Shown here piece after piece: positions 8,968 to 16,784 of a DNA stretch of 64,000 nt (within the stretch, counting starts at the first letter, position 1; every line of letters starts with the position of its first letter). A program made the translations under genes and the position numbers. Source of the stretch: JABWAN01 sp041918175. GTDB taxonomy: Bacteria; Zhuqueibacterota; Zhuqueibacteria; Zhuqueibacterales; Zhuqueibacteraceae. Location: the NCBI GenBank assembly GCA_041918175.1, contig JAYRWE010000091.1:215792-279791 (forward strand). Reading direction: 5' to 3'. Under the pieces are notes generated by a model. It was not told the origin of the DNA, did not search any database, and worked only from the letters and a program-made list of their open reading frames with translations.

Positions 8968-9969
8968 GTGGATTCACGGAACAAAGCTTCAGCGCAAAAA
9001 ATATTGTTCATCTCTTGGGCGGAAAATTGTAGCCGCAGCGACACCATTGCGCGCTTGCTTGGCGGCACGTCGAAGATGGTGTATGCGCTCAAATACGGCA
9101 GCAAGCCTTCGACGGTCTGGCTCAAGTATCTCGTGCAAATGCACATGACGTGGAAGCTGCTCAAACAAGAGCGGCCAAAGGTCGTGCTTGTCATGGTGCC
9201 GCCGGTTTTCATCTGCGTACCCGTTTACTTTTATTGTTTGCTGCATCGCGCGCGTTATATCACCGATACGCACACCGCGGCATTCACCATGTCGCGCTGG
9301 AAGCCGCTGCTCTTTCTCAATGCGTGGTTCTATCGTCGCGGCCTCACCAACATCGTCACCAACGCGCATCTCGCGGAGCAAGTGGCGAAGTGGAACGCGC
9401 CGCATATCGTCATCGGCGATTTGCCTGTGCGCTTCGAAAAGATCAAAGCGTTTCCGGTGAATGGCCGCTTCACCGTTGCCGTGATTTGCAGTTATAATCC
9501 CGACGAGCCGCTCGATGAAATTTGGCAAGCCGCGGAAGAATTGCGCGACGTGGATTTTTACGTCACCGGTAAAGTGAAAGACGCGCCCGCACGTTTGGTG
9601 AATCACAAACCGGAAAACGTGAAGCTCACGGATTTTCTCCCGCTCGATCTTTACGCCGGCTTGGTGCGCGATAGCCAGGCCGTGATGGTGCTCACCACGC
9701 GCGACCACACCATGCAACGCGGCGGTTATGAAGCCATGGCCTTGGGCACACCGGTGATCACAACAAACTGGCCGCTGCTGCGTGAGACGTTCGACAAGGG
9801 CGCGGTGTTCGTGGACAACTCGCCGCGCAGCATTGTCAACGCGGTGCGCGCGCTGCAAGATGCTTGGCCGAAATACAAAGCCGCAATGCAGGCGCAACGA
9901 CAAGAGCGCCACGACTTGTGGCATGAAAAAGAAAAAGCGCTGCGCGCCGCGCTGGCTTCGGTGCAATAA
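8968..9969 (+). CDS. GT-B fold glycosyltransferase
   Basis: Probable cytoplasmic glycosyltransferase of the polysaccharide locus, 333 residues. The N-terminal half has the Rossmann pattern (KILFISWAENCSRSDTIARLL, then KVVLVMVPPVFICV). The C-terminal nucleotide-sugar domain has LPLDLYAGLVRDSQAVMVLT and GGYEAMALGTPVITTNWP, the usual E-x7-E/GTP region of GT4-like enzymes. The start is a GTG at 8968 with weak ribosome-site support. It is 18 bp upstream of the next gene, so they are probably co-transcribed. Acceptor and donor sugars cannot be told. Confidence 0.82.
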   Translation: MDSRNKASAQKILFISWAENCSRSDTIARLLGGTSKMVYALKYGSKPSTVWLKYLVQMHMTWKLLKQERPKVVLVMVPPVFICVPVYFYCLLHRARYITDTHTAAFTMSRWKPLLFLNAWFYRRGLTNIVTNAHLAEQVAKWNAPHIVIGDLPVRFEKIKAFPVNGRFTVAVICSYNPDEPLDEIWQAAEELRDVDFYVTGKVKDAPARLVNHKPENVKLTDFLPLDLYAGLVRDSQAVMVLTTRDHTMQRGGYEAMALGTPVITTNWPLLRETFDKGAVFVDNSPRSIVNAVRALQDAWPKYKAAMQAQRQERHDLWHEKEKALRAALASVQ

Positions 9970-9987
9970 CTCGGAGATCGTTCGCGC

Positions 9988-11745
9988 ATGCAAACCTCGT
10001 CGCGCTTTGACCAAGTCCACAAGACTTTGCCTGAGCCACTGCGCTCGGCTTTGTTGAAAGACACGACCTACGAGTTGACTTCGGCGTGGAAATTTTTCGC
10101 GCGCTTGGAGCCGAAAACCTCCGCGCTGGTTTATGCGCCCGGCTATAGCGCATTGCCCACCAGCCTCGCGCGCCATTTTGCGCACGTTGACGTCATCGGC
10201 CCGGCCGCGGAAGAACAGGCATTGCTCGCGGAGGTGGCCGCGGGCAAAGCGCTTTCCAATTTGGCGTTTCTCCGTTCGCCCGAAGAAATTCTCTCGCAGT
10301 ATAGTTTGATTGTTTTGCTGCCGCATCACAACGCTTTGCACGATGCGTTGCTCTATGAATTGCTTTTGAAATTGCTCTCTGTGCAGGATGGGCGGGAAGA
10401 ATGGTGGGTGGCGGTGCGCGAAGTGCCGGCTTTGAAAATTGCGCGCCGCGGGAAAAATTTTTTGGCGCGTTGGCGCACGCGCACTGCGCTGCGCGATTTG
10501 TCGAGCCGTTTGCGTTTGCTGTGCGCGCCGAGCATGCTCGTGCGCTCCGCACAATTGCCGCAGATTATTCACGGGCGTTTGCCGCGCTTGCAGCAACAGT
10601 TGCAACTGTTGCCCAATCTTGCCGCGCCCAAATACGTTGCGCCCACGCAAGCCATGCGCGAGCAGCATCGCACGTTTGCGCAATTACGCATCTCCTCGCG
10701 TGCGCACGCCGAGCATTCCATGATGTGCTTTAGCCTCTCGCACGCGCCCGCGTTTCTCGAACGCTTGCTCGCGCAGTTGAATCGCAATCAACCTTATGCG
10801 TGGCACATCGGCCGGCAATATCGCGTGTTGCCCGGCGGCAAAGTGCAAATCGAACTCGTGCGCGATCAAACCGCAGAGCCGAGCGCCGCATTGCTCAAGC
10901 TGCCGCTCATCAACACGGCCGCGGCACGCATGCGCGAAAACGCCAATCATCTTGTGCGTTTGGCGCAAGCCGAGGGTTTGTTGGAAGAACAGCGCCGCCT
11001 CTTCCCGCAAAGCTTGGCCGAAGGCAACTTTGAAACGCAGCCGTATTATCTCGAAAGCTTTTTGAGCGGTCGCTCGATCGATCAATTGCCGAGCGAACAA
11101 GCCGACGCCGCGTTGATTGAAAAAGTTTTTGCGTTTTGGTTTACCGTGCAGCAGCGCATGGTGCGCACCGTGAAAGTGACGGAGCACGTTTTTCAAAGCG
11201 TGTTCGGCGACGTGCTCGCGCGCATGCAGGCCTGGCTAAAATTGGAAAACGCAGAGCGGGAGCGGTTGCAACGCCTCCAGGATTATTGGCAGCACACGTT
11301 TGCGGGCCGCGAGTTGGGACTCGGCATCGTACACGGCGACTTCTCGATCAAAAATATTTTGATCGAGCCGGGCACGCAACAAGTGACCGGCGTCATCGAT
11401 TGGGATCTCGCAGATTTTTTTGCGCCGCCCTTGCTGGACGTGCTGCACTTTTTTGTGCGCATGGACGCCCGCTCGTTTCAAGAGCCGCCGCCGGTCATCG
11501 CGCTGCGTTTGATTCAAACCAAAGAACGCTTGCATCACAATTTGTTTCGGCAGGCGGAAATGCTGCACGGCTATCAAGCGCAAGACTGGCCCGGCCTCGT
11601 CATGCTCTATTGGTTGTTTCGCATGCGCGGCTATCTCGGTTCGCCCAAAAATACGGACGCAAAGTTTTTGCGGCGGCAAGTCTTCGAAGTGCTCGCATTG
11701 TTTGAACGCGAAATTTTATCACCTCGAGTCGGAGTCGTGGTTTGA
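9988..11745 (+). CDS. Aminoglycoside-phosphotransferase-like kinase with N-terminal Rossmann-like domain
   Basis: The 585-residue protein ends in a choline-kinase/APH fold. IVHGDFSIKNILIEPG near residue 448 is the Brenner catalytic loop, and VTGVIDWDLADFF carries the metal-binding aspartate. LLDVLHFFVRMD follows. The N-terminal 200 residues look like a degenerate nucleotide/SAM-binding Rossmann unit (SALVYAPGYSAL, HVDVIGPAAEEQALLAEV). Such kinases in polysaccharide loci are thought to phosphorylate sugars or lipid-linked intermediates; that role is inferred from the neighbours. It overlaps the next gene by 4 bp (TTGA), indicating translational coupling. Confidence 0.78.
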   Translation: MQTSSRFDQVHKTLPEPLRSALLKDTTYELTSAWKFFARLEPKTSALVYAPGYSALPTSLARHFAHVDVIGPAAEEQALLAEVAAGKALSNLAFLRSPEEILSQYSLIVLLPHHNALHDALLYELLLKLLSVQDGREEWWVAVREVPALKIARRGKNFLARWRTRTALRDLSSRLRLLCAPSMLVRSAQLPQIIHGRLPRLQQQLQLLPNLAAPKYVAPTQAMREQHRTFAQLRISSRAHAEHSMMCFSLSHAPAFLERLLAQLNRNQPYAWHIGRQYRVLPGGKVQIELVRDQTAEPSAALLKLPLINTAAARMRENANHLVRLAQAEGLLEEQRRLFPQSLAEGNFETQPYYLESFLSGRSIDQLPSEQADAALIEKVFAFWFTVQQRMVRTVKVTEHVFQSVFGDVLARMQAWLKLENAERERLQRLQDYWQHTFAGRELGLGIVHGDFSIKNILIEPGTQQVTGVIDWDLADFFAPPLLDVLHFFVRMDARSFQEPPPVIALRLIQTKERLHHNLFRQAEMLHGYQAQDWPGLVMLYWLFRMRGYLGSPKNTDAKFLRRQVFEVLALFEREILSPRVGVVV

Positions 11746-13076
11746 AGAACGCTCTGTTTCCTGCATTGCTCAACGCTCTTGCACATCGCGATTTGCCCTA
11801 CGCCCTGCTGCGTGATCATCCCGAAGCTCCCGCCATTCGCGATTTAGATTTGTTGATCGACCGCGCGCGCCTTTCCGAATTTTTGCAGATTGCCGGCCAA
11901 CACGGTTTTCAATTGCTCAAGTCGGGTCGTTTGAATCCCGGCAAGAAAGTTCTGCTGCGCTGGGACAGCGACGGCCCGCATATCATCGATTTGCACGAGC
12001 GCTTGATCTATCGCGGCTATGAATATCTGGATGCGAGCCTTGTGCTGCGCCGCCGCCAACCAACCGGCGGGTATTATCATCTCAGCCTCGAAGATGAATT
12101 GCTCACGTTGTTGCTCCACAACATTCTCGGCAAAGCGGAAATTCAAGCCAAGCATCGCGACCGCTTGTTTGCACTGCTGGAATCACGTTTGGATGAAAAA
12201 TATCTCGCGGAGCATTTGCAGCGCTACGGCTTGTTCGATTTGATTACTGAAGCACGCCGCGAGTTCGTGACGCTCACGCGCGACATGGCGCGGGTGGAAA
12301 AATATCGGCGGCAAATTTTGGCGCGCTTGAAATATCAACCCAAGATGAACGCTGTGCGACAAATCCGCATTCGCGTGAATGAATGGTTGGAGAAATGGTT
12401 CGGCGCAAAACGCGGCGCCCTCATCGCCTTCATCGGCCCGGACGGTTGCGGCAAAAGCTCCATCACCAATGCGCTGCGCGAGGAGTTTCGCCGCGCCACG
12501 CTTGGCACTGACATCGTGTATCTCGGGCCGTGGGGCCAAAACAAATTGCCGCTGCACGACATCATGCGCAAGCTGAACATCAAGCCGTATTCGCCGAAGG
12601 AGAAAAACGGCAAAGCCTCGCCGCTGCAACTCAGCGCCGTGCGCCGCTTCATTCACTTCAGCAAAGGCACGGTGTTTTATCTCTTGCTCGCTGTGGAGTT
12701 ATGGTTTCGCTATTACGCACTCGCATTGCCTCGATTGCGCCGCGGCCGCATCGTGCTCGCGGATAGATATATTTATGATCTCATGATTGGTTATAAAAAT
12801 CGTCCGCTGCATTCGCATCAACGTTTGCGCGCGTGGCTCTGTCGCCGCTATCCCAAACCCGACGTGGCGATTCTATTGGACGCCGCGCCCGAAGTGATCT
12901 TCGCGCGCAAGCCGCAATTCGAAGTGAGTCAACTTGAATACATCCGCCGCAGCTATCACGAGCTGCGCCGCGAGTTCCATTTGCAAACGTTGGATACGAG
13001 TGTGAGTGTGGAAACGACGAAGGAAGATTTTAAGCAGAGGTTCTTCGCGAAGGTGTTGCAAGCGTTGAAGCCGTGA
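11742..13076 (+). CDS. Nucleotidyltransferase-like domain fused to thymidylate-kinase-like P-loop kinase
   Basis: Translation appears to start at TTG 11742, overlapping the stop of the kinase gene upstream. The 444 residues hold two domains. Residues 1-200 resemble a minimal nucleotidyltransferase fold (IRDLDLLIDRARL, then HIIDLHERLIYRG). The second domain opens with IAFIGPDGCGKSSITNALR near residue 230 and has LADRYIYDLMIGY and a REEF-type helix, as in thymidylate kinases. Similar two-domain proteins occur in capsule and O-antigen loci. The substrate is probably a sugar or polyol phosphate, not dTMP, but this is inference. A second kinase-only relative is at 21786. Confidence 0.75.
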   Translation: MKNALFPALLNALAHRDLPYALLRDHPEAPAIRDLDLLIDRARLSEFLQIAGQHGFQLLKSGRLNPGKKVLLRWDSDGPHIIDLHERLIYRGYEYLDASLVLRRRQPTGGYYHLSLEDELLTLLLHNILGKAEIQAKHRDRLFALLESRLDEKYLAEHLQRYGLFDLITEARREFVTLTRDMARVEKYRRQILARLKYQPKMNAVRQIRIRVNEWLEKWFGAKRGALIAFIGPDGCGKSSITNALREEFRRATLGTDIVYLGPWGQNKLPLHDIMRKLNIKPYSPKEKNGKASPLQLSAVRRFIHFSKGTVFYLLLAVELWFRYYALALPRLRRGRIVLADRYIYDLMIGYKNRPLHSHQRLRAWLCRRYPKPDVAILLDAAPEVIFARKPQFEVSQLEYIRRSYHELRREFHLQTLDTSVSVETTKEDFKQRFFAKVLQALKP

Positions 13077-13084
13077 GGAGGGAG

Positions 13085-13120
13085 AAGTTCGTAGTAGCGC
13101 CTTCAGGCGCAAATCGTTCG
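13085..13120. repeat. CTTCAGG-type palindrome
   Basis: GTTCGTAGTAGCGCCTTCAGG, then a complementary CGC, in the convergent gap between the kinase gene and the minus-strand HEPN-MNT cassette. It matches the elements at 3563, 3770 and 34825. Confidence 0.6.
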
Positions 13121-13225
13121 AGCGAGCAAGACGCGAAGGGGTTTACTACAAACTTCTTTCAGGTTCGGAGTGCAGCGGGGAAATCAAGCAGCGATAAAGT
13201 TCTTTGACTTTGATGAATTGTCCTT

Positions 13226-13543
13226 CTATGCAACGCGAACACCGGTTCGTAAAATTTCTTCAACGAAGGGGTTGTCTGTGGTGAAATCACCTGAATGGAA
13301 CGGATGCGTTTCGATATCGGTATCGATTCGAACAACATAAGGGCTGAGTGTGGAACGATCATTAAAAAAGTTCCCTTCAAAATGATCCGAGATCAACGCC
13401 AAATCGATATCGCTCCATTCCGTCTGCCGGCCTTGCGCGTAGGAGCCAAAAACATAGGCTTCACGAATGAATAAATTGGCGGCATCCAGGCTTTGGATGA
13501 GCGAGTCTACGCTGGTTCGGGCTTTATCTGGGAGATTAGCCAT
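13226..13543 (-). CDS. MNT-type minimal nucleotidyltransferase (second copy)
   Basis: 105-residue protein with the MNT signature FGSYAQGRQTEWSDIDLALI. It has GS plus the D-x-D metal pair used by MntA-type antitoxins to add AMP to their HEPN partner. It ends FVEEILRTGVRVA, nearly the same as the neighbouring paralogue (FVEEIVETGVRIV), and has the same length. This indicates a tandem duplication. It lies 48 bp downstream of the first copy on the same strand and has no HEPN gene of its own. It may act on the same HEPN or be a diverging spare. Confidence 0.8.
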   Translation of the reverse strand: MANLPDKARTSVDSLIQSLDAANLFIREAYVFGSYAQGRQTEWSDIDLALISDHFEGNFFNDRSTLSPYVVRIDTDIETHPFHSGDFTTDNPFVEEILRTGVRVA

Positions 13544-13591
13544 TGATAGGCTTCGCGCTTTCTTGAAACGATCTGACGGAGAGAAAAGGTC

Positions 13592-13909
13592 TTAAACAAT
13601 GCGAACGCCGGTTTCGACGATTTCCTCCACAAAGGGATTGTCCAAGGTGAAATCCTCGGGACGAAAGGGATGCACTTCCAAACGTGTGTCGACTTTTAGA
13701 ATGAAAGGACTCACCTTGCAGTGATCGTGGAAGGGACTGCCTTCGAACTTATCTGATACTAAGGCGACGTCAATATCGCTCCATTCCGAGTGATTGCCGC
13801 GGGCATAGGAACCAAAAAGGAAAGCCTGAGCCACCGTCAAATTGTGGTCGTTGAGTTGTTTGATCAACTCGTCGAGGACGGAGCGGATTCGATTTGGGAT
13901 AGTAGCCAT
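13592..13909 (-). CDS. MNT-type minimal nucleotidyltransferase, HEPN partner
   Basis: 105 residues from the MATIPNRIR start, which matches the length and alignment of its paralogue. A longer reading from 13963 would lie mostly inside the HEPN gene. FLFGSYARGNHSEWSDIDVAL shows the GS(Y)xRG and D-x-D catalytic motif. Its 5' end overlaps the HEPN gene by 46 bp in another frame, so the two are translated together. By analogy with the HepT-MntA systems it should neutralise the HEPN protein by AMP transfer; a true regulatory role is not shown by sequence alone. Confidence 0.82.
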   Translation of the reverse strand: MATIPNRIRSVLDELIKQLNDHNLTVAQAFLFGSYARGNHSEWSDIDVALVSDKFEGSPFHDHCKVSPFILKVDTRLEVHPFRPEDFTLDNPFVEEIVETGVRIV

Positions 13910-14277
13910 AAATAAAACGTTCGAATTTTTTCGAAATGTTCCGTGGTGAATTCTTTTGTGCAAAGCTTGTAAAATTCAAACTTGTAGTCTGGATAACGGC
14001 CCTGAATGTCAAAGTGTGCGATGTTCGCCAAGTATTGCTTTTGATCATCAGACAGTTTCAAGTGAGTTCCTTCAGCCAATTGCACAAGTTTGTGAATGTG
14101 TGGCACTCTCTTGTCCGAATCTCTGGCCCAAAATGCTTTTATAGCCTTTTCAAGCGCAAGATGCGCGTGGTACAAACACCAATGGTTTCTTCCACGTGAA
14201 AAAAGATCTTCAACAAATTCCCAGTCATCGGCTGCAAGTTTCAGCCAATAATCAATGTGCTCTTGTTTGGTCATCAT
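13864..14277 (-). CDS. HEPN domain protein (probable toxin of HEPN-MNT pair)
   Basis: 137-residue all-alpha protein with the HEPN core HWCLYHAHLALEKAIKAFWA near residues 32-51 and HIHKLVQLAEG near residue 62. HEPN proteins paired with MNT genes are often ribonucleases using an R-x4-6-H motif. Here RNHWCLYH is a candidate, but it lies at the start of the core helix, so catalytic activity is uncertain. It is the first gene of a three-gene minus-strand cassette (HEPN, MNT, MNT) facing away from the flippase gene. The GC is lower than in the flanking polysaccharide genes, consistent with a mobile module. Confidence 0.82.
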   Translation of the reverse strand: MMTKQEHIDYWLKLAADDWEFVEDLFSRGRNHWCLYHAHLALEKAIKAFWARDSDKRVPHIHKLVQLAEGTHLKLSDDQKQYLANIAHFDIQGRYPDYKFEFYKLCTKEFTTEHFEKIRTFYLWLLSQIESAPSSTS

Positions 14278-14374
14278 AATGGCGCCTGTAAATTATCGAT
14301 TCGGCAAGAAGATAAAACATTTCCCGCGAATGTCAACGTTTGAAATCATATGCCTCAGCGTAAGTGCATAGCTC

Positions 14375-15898
14375 ATGTCTAAAAAACCTCAAAGCGTTTC
14401 CGAAAAAGCCAAGCTCGGCATTCTCTACTCCACGATGTCGAAGTTCAGTGGCACGTTCATGCAGTTCTTCGGCAGTGTCGCGCTCGCGCGTTTGCTCGAA
14501 GTGTCGGACTTTGGCTTGGTGCAAATGGGGACCATGATCATCGGTTTTGCCACCAAGCTCGGCGAGTTTGGTTTCAACATGGGCCTCGTGCAACGCCGCG
14601 AAGAAGTGCGCGAAGAGCATGTCAACACGCTCTTCATTATGGATTTCCTCTTCAAGCTCACGCTGTTCGGCATAGTGATGGCAGCGTTGCCGTACTTGGC
14701 CGATTACTTTCATGAGCCGCGTCTGCAAACCGTAATGCCCGCGATTGCGCTGTACATGGTGCTCGATTGCTTCTCCAACCCCGGCACGACCATGCTCGAC
14801 CGCCAAATGAATTTCGGCGCGCAAGCACGCATTCAAATCATCGAGCGTTTCGTGGAAATCGTTTCCTCCGTGGGCATGGCGCTCGCGGGCTGGGGCGTAT
14901 GGAGTTTGATCTACAGCAAGATCATTTCCATCTCGCTCTCCGCGGTGCTCGCCTCGCGCGCGGCGCATTGGCGGCCTTCACTCAAGTTCGATTTCCAAGC
15001 GAGCAAAGAGTTGTTCCGTTTCGGCGGCTGGATTTTCTTTCGCAACATGTGCCGCGAGATGGCGGACAACGTGGATTACTTCATTATCGGCCGCTATCTC
15101 AACGCGGAGCAGCTTGGTTATTACACCAAGGCCTTCGACTTGATGCGCTTGCCGCAACGTCGCATCACGCGCTCGATCAACTCCGTCATGTTCGCCGCGT
15201 TCGCGCGTGTGCAGGATCAGCCCGAAAAAGTTCGCACCGGTTTTGAGAAAGCCGTGCTCGCGGTCTCGCTCGTGAGTTATCCGTTGCTCATCGGCATGAT
15301 GCTCGTCGCGCGCGAGTTTGTCGAAGTCGTGTTCGGCGAGAAGTGGCTGCCCATGGTGTTGCCGCTGCAAATCATGTGTGTGGCCGGCGTGCTGCGTTCG
15401 ATCGATCCGTTTCTCAACTCTGTGGTGACGGCCACGGGTTTCGTGCGTCATTCCGCATTCCGGCGTTTGATGGAATTTGCCATGCTTGCGGTCGCGTGCT
15501 ACATCGGCGTGAAGTACGGCATCGTCGGCGTTTCGATTGCCGTGGTCATTGTTTCGTTCGTGGTCATGTTTCTGATGGTGAATTTGCTCAAGCAAGTGAG
15601 CATCAGCGGCTGGCGCGAATATCTCGCGCCGCAGATGCCGGCATTTTTCAGCACGCTACTCATGGCCGCGACGATGATAGCCTTCAAATACCTTTCCGAA
15701 AATATTTTGCAATTGCACGCGCTCGCGGCGATGATCGGTATGACCGTTGTCGGCAGCGTGACCTATGTTGGCGCGCTGGTTTTAACCAAACCCAAACGCG
15801 TGGTCGCGCTCTGGCGCGAATCGGCGCACGACGTGCAGAAGCTCACCGGCGGGCTGCGCAAAAAAATAACCGGCATGCTGGGGAAAGGGAAAGCCTGA
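14375..15898 (+). CDS. Polysaccharide flippase, MOP/PST (Wzx/WzxC-like) family
   Basis: 507-residue integral membrane protein with about 12-14 hydrophobic helices. It has the N-terminal signature GTFMQFFGSVALARLLEVSD and an RFGGWIFFRNMCREMADNVD segment typical of the WzxC/TuaB branch. It is expected to move undecaprenyl-linked oligosaccharide across the inner membrane. The C-terminal RKKITGMLGKGKA is a basic cytoplasmic tail. It starts at ATG 14375 with no strong ribosome site. Its position between glycosyltransferase genes and the O-antigen ligase gene fits this role. Confidence 0.88.
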   Translation: MSKKPQSVSEKAKLGILYSTMSKFSGTFMQFFGSVALARLLEVSDFGLVQMGTMIIGFATKLGEFGFNMGLVQRREEVREEHVNTLFIMDFLFKLTLFGIVMAALPYLADYFHEPRLQTVMPAIALYMVLDCFSNPGTTMLDRQMNFGAQARIQIIERFVEIVSSVGMALAGWGVWSLIYSKIISISLSAVLASRAAHWRPSLKFDFQASKELFRFGGWIFFRNMCREMADNVDYFIIGRYLNAEQLGYYTKAFDLMRLPQRRITRSINSVMFAAFARVQDQPEKVRTGFEKAVLAVSLVSYPLLIGMMLVAREFVEVVFGEKWLPMVLPLQIMCVAGVLRSIDPFLNSVVTATGFVRHSAFRRLMEFAMLAVACYIGVKYGIVGVSIAVVIVSFVVMFLMVNLLKQVSISGWREYLAPQMPAFFSTLLMAATMIAFKYLSENILQLHALAAMIGMTVVGSVTYVGALVLTKPKRVVALWRESAHDVQKLTGGLRKKITGMLGKGKA

Positions 15899-16010
15899 GG
15901 CTTCAGACTCCCGGTTGACGAGAAAGCCTTCTCACATAAAACAAAATAAAGCTGCTGCAATGCAAACGAAAGTTTGATATTCCACTGGGCGTATTTTCGG
16001 GGAAAATGTT

Positions 16011-16527
16011 ATGCTTCACACTTTTTGCCGCGAGTTCATTCTCGTTCTCCTTCGTGTGTTGCATTGGTGGAGCAACGAGCCGGCGGCGCAAACCGTGGAG
16101 CGCGTCATCCTGCACGACGCGCTGCAACACGCGACGCTCGTGCAGCTTGCGCCGAATCAAACTTATCACTTTCGCATCGTCGCGCGCGACGCCGCCGATC
16201 ACCTCACCGTATCACCAAATTTCATTTTTACAACTTTGCCCGGCGAGCTTTATCTCTTTCAACCGAGCGCCGATACTTTTGTGGAGCGCGCCGTGGGATG
16301 AGTTGAACGTGACGTGGCGCACGCAGCCTCGCAAGCTAGGCGCTGTGCTCGCTCGCCTCGCAGAAGTGCAAGCCGAACGTTGGCACCCGCTCGTGCTCAA
16401 CGGCCATGTGCAGCGCAACGGTGTTTATGATTTCGCGCTGCTCGGCGAGAGCACTTATCCGGTCTCGTTCGCCAGCCGAGAGTGCGAAAACTTTCAGCCG
16501 GAGTTGGTGCTGAAGGTAATGCCGTGA
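16011..16527 (+). pseudogene. Remnant of an FN3-DNRLRE surface protein, internally deleted and frameshifted
   Basis: Frame one (16011-16301) encodes a fibronectin-III-like strand pattern (LVQLAPNQTYHFRIVARDAA) followed by LYLFQPSADTFVERAV, the opening of a DNRLRE domain. It hits a stop, while the other frame continues at WDELNVTWRTQPRKLG. That is the conserved W-x-E-x-x-VTW part of the same domain and runs to FQPELVLKVMP at 16527. The roughly 50-60 residues normally between these parts are missing. The pieces thus represent one broken gene. No signal peptide or clear start remains. Confidence 0.75.
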
Positions 16528-16555
16528 ACACGCCACACCAACGCCGGCTTTTTCC

Positions 16556-16650
16556 AATCCGCGAAGCGCTTTAAGTCCGCCCGCTCGCAGAGGCCACCTC
16601 GGTAAACAAACGGAGAAGAACACCAACACGAGCAGCGACAAGACAAAAAG
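16556..16650 (-). repeat. GTCGCTGCTC dispersed element, copy 1
   Basis: About 95 bp that, read on the minus strand, contains TTGTCGCTGCTC, a TTGTTTACCGAGG segment and GACTTAAAGCGCTTCGCGG. Related copies lie at 34900 (minus), 36946 (plus), 61259 (minus) and 61410 (plus). It occupies most of the 257-bp gap before the O-antigen ligase gene. Confidence 0.7.
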
Positions 16651-16784
16651 AAAGCGCAATGCAAGCTCATGCTTTGGAGCGGAAATGATTTTTTTACGCT
16701 GTCGCGCCGGCTTGCGAGTATAGATAACACGATTTAGTGCAAGCAATTCCACCTCCTGCTTCGAGCATTTTCGCAGAGTAAATC

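Noticed and set aside
8989..10683. 564-codon open frame on the minus strand opposite two polysaccharide genes
   Set aside because: It is a GC-rich antisense shadow: Arg/His/Gln-rich translation without motifs, while the plus strand encodes clear GT and APH folds.
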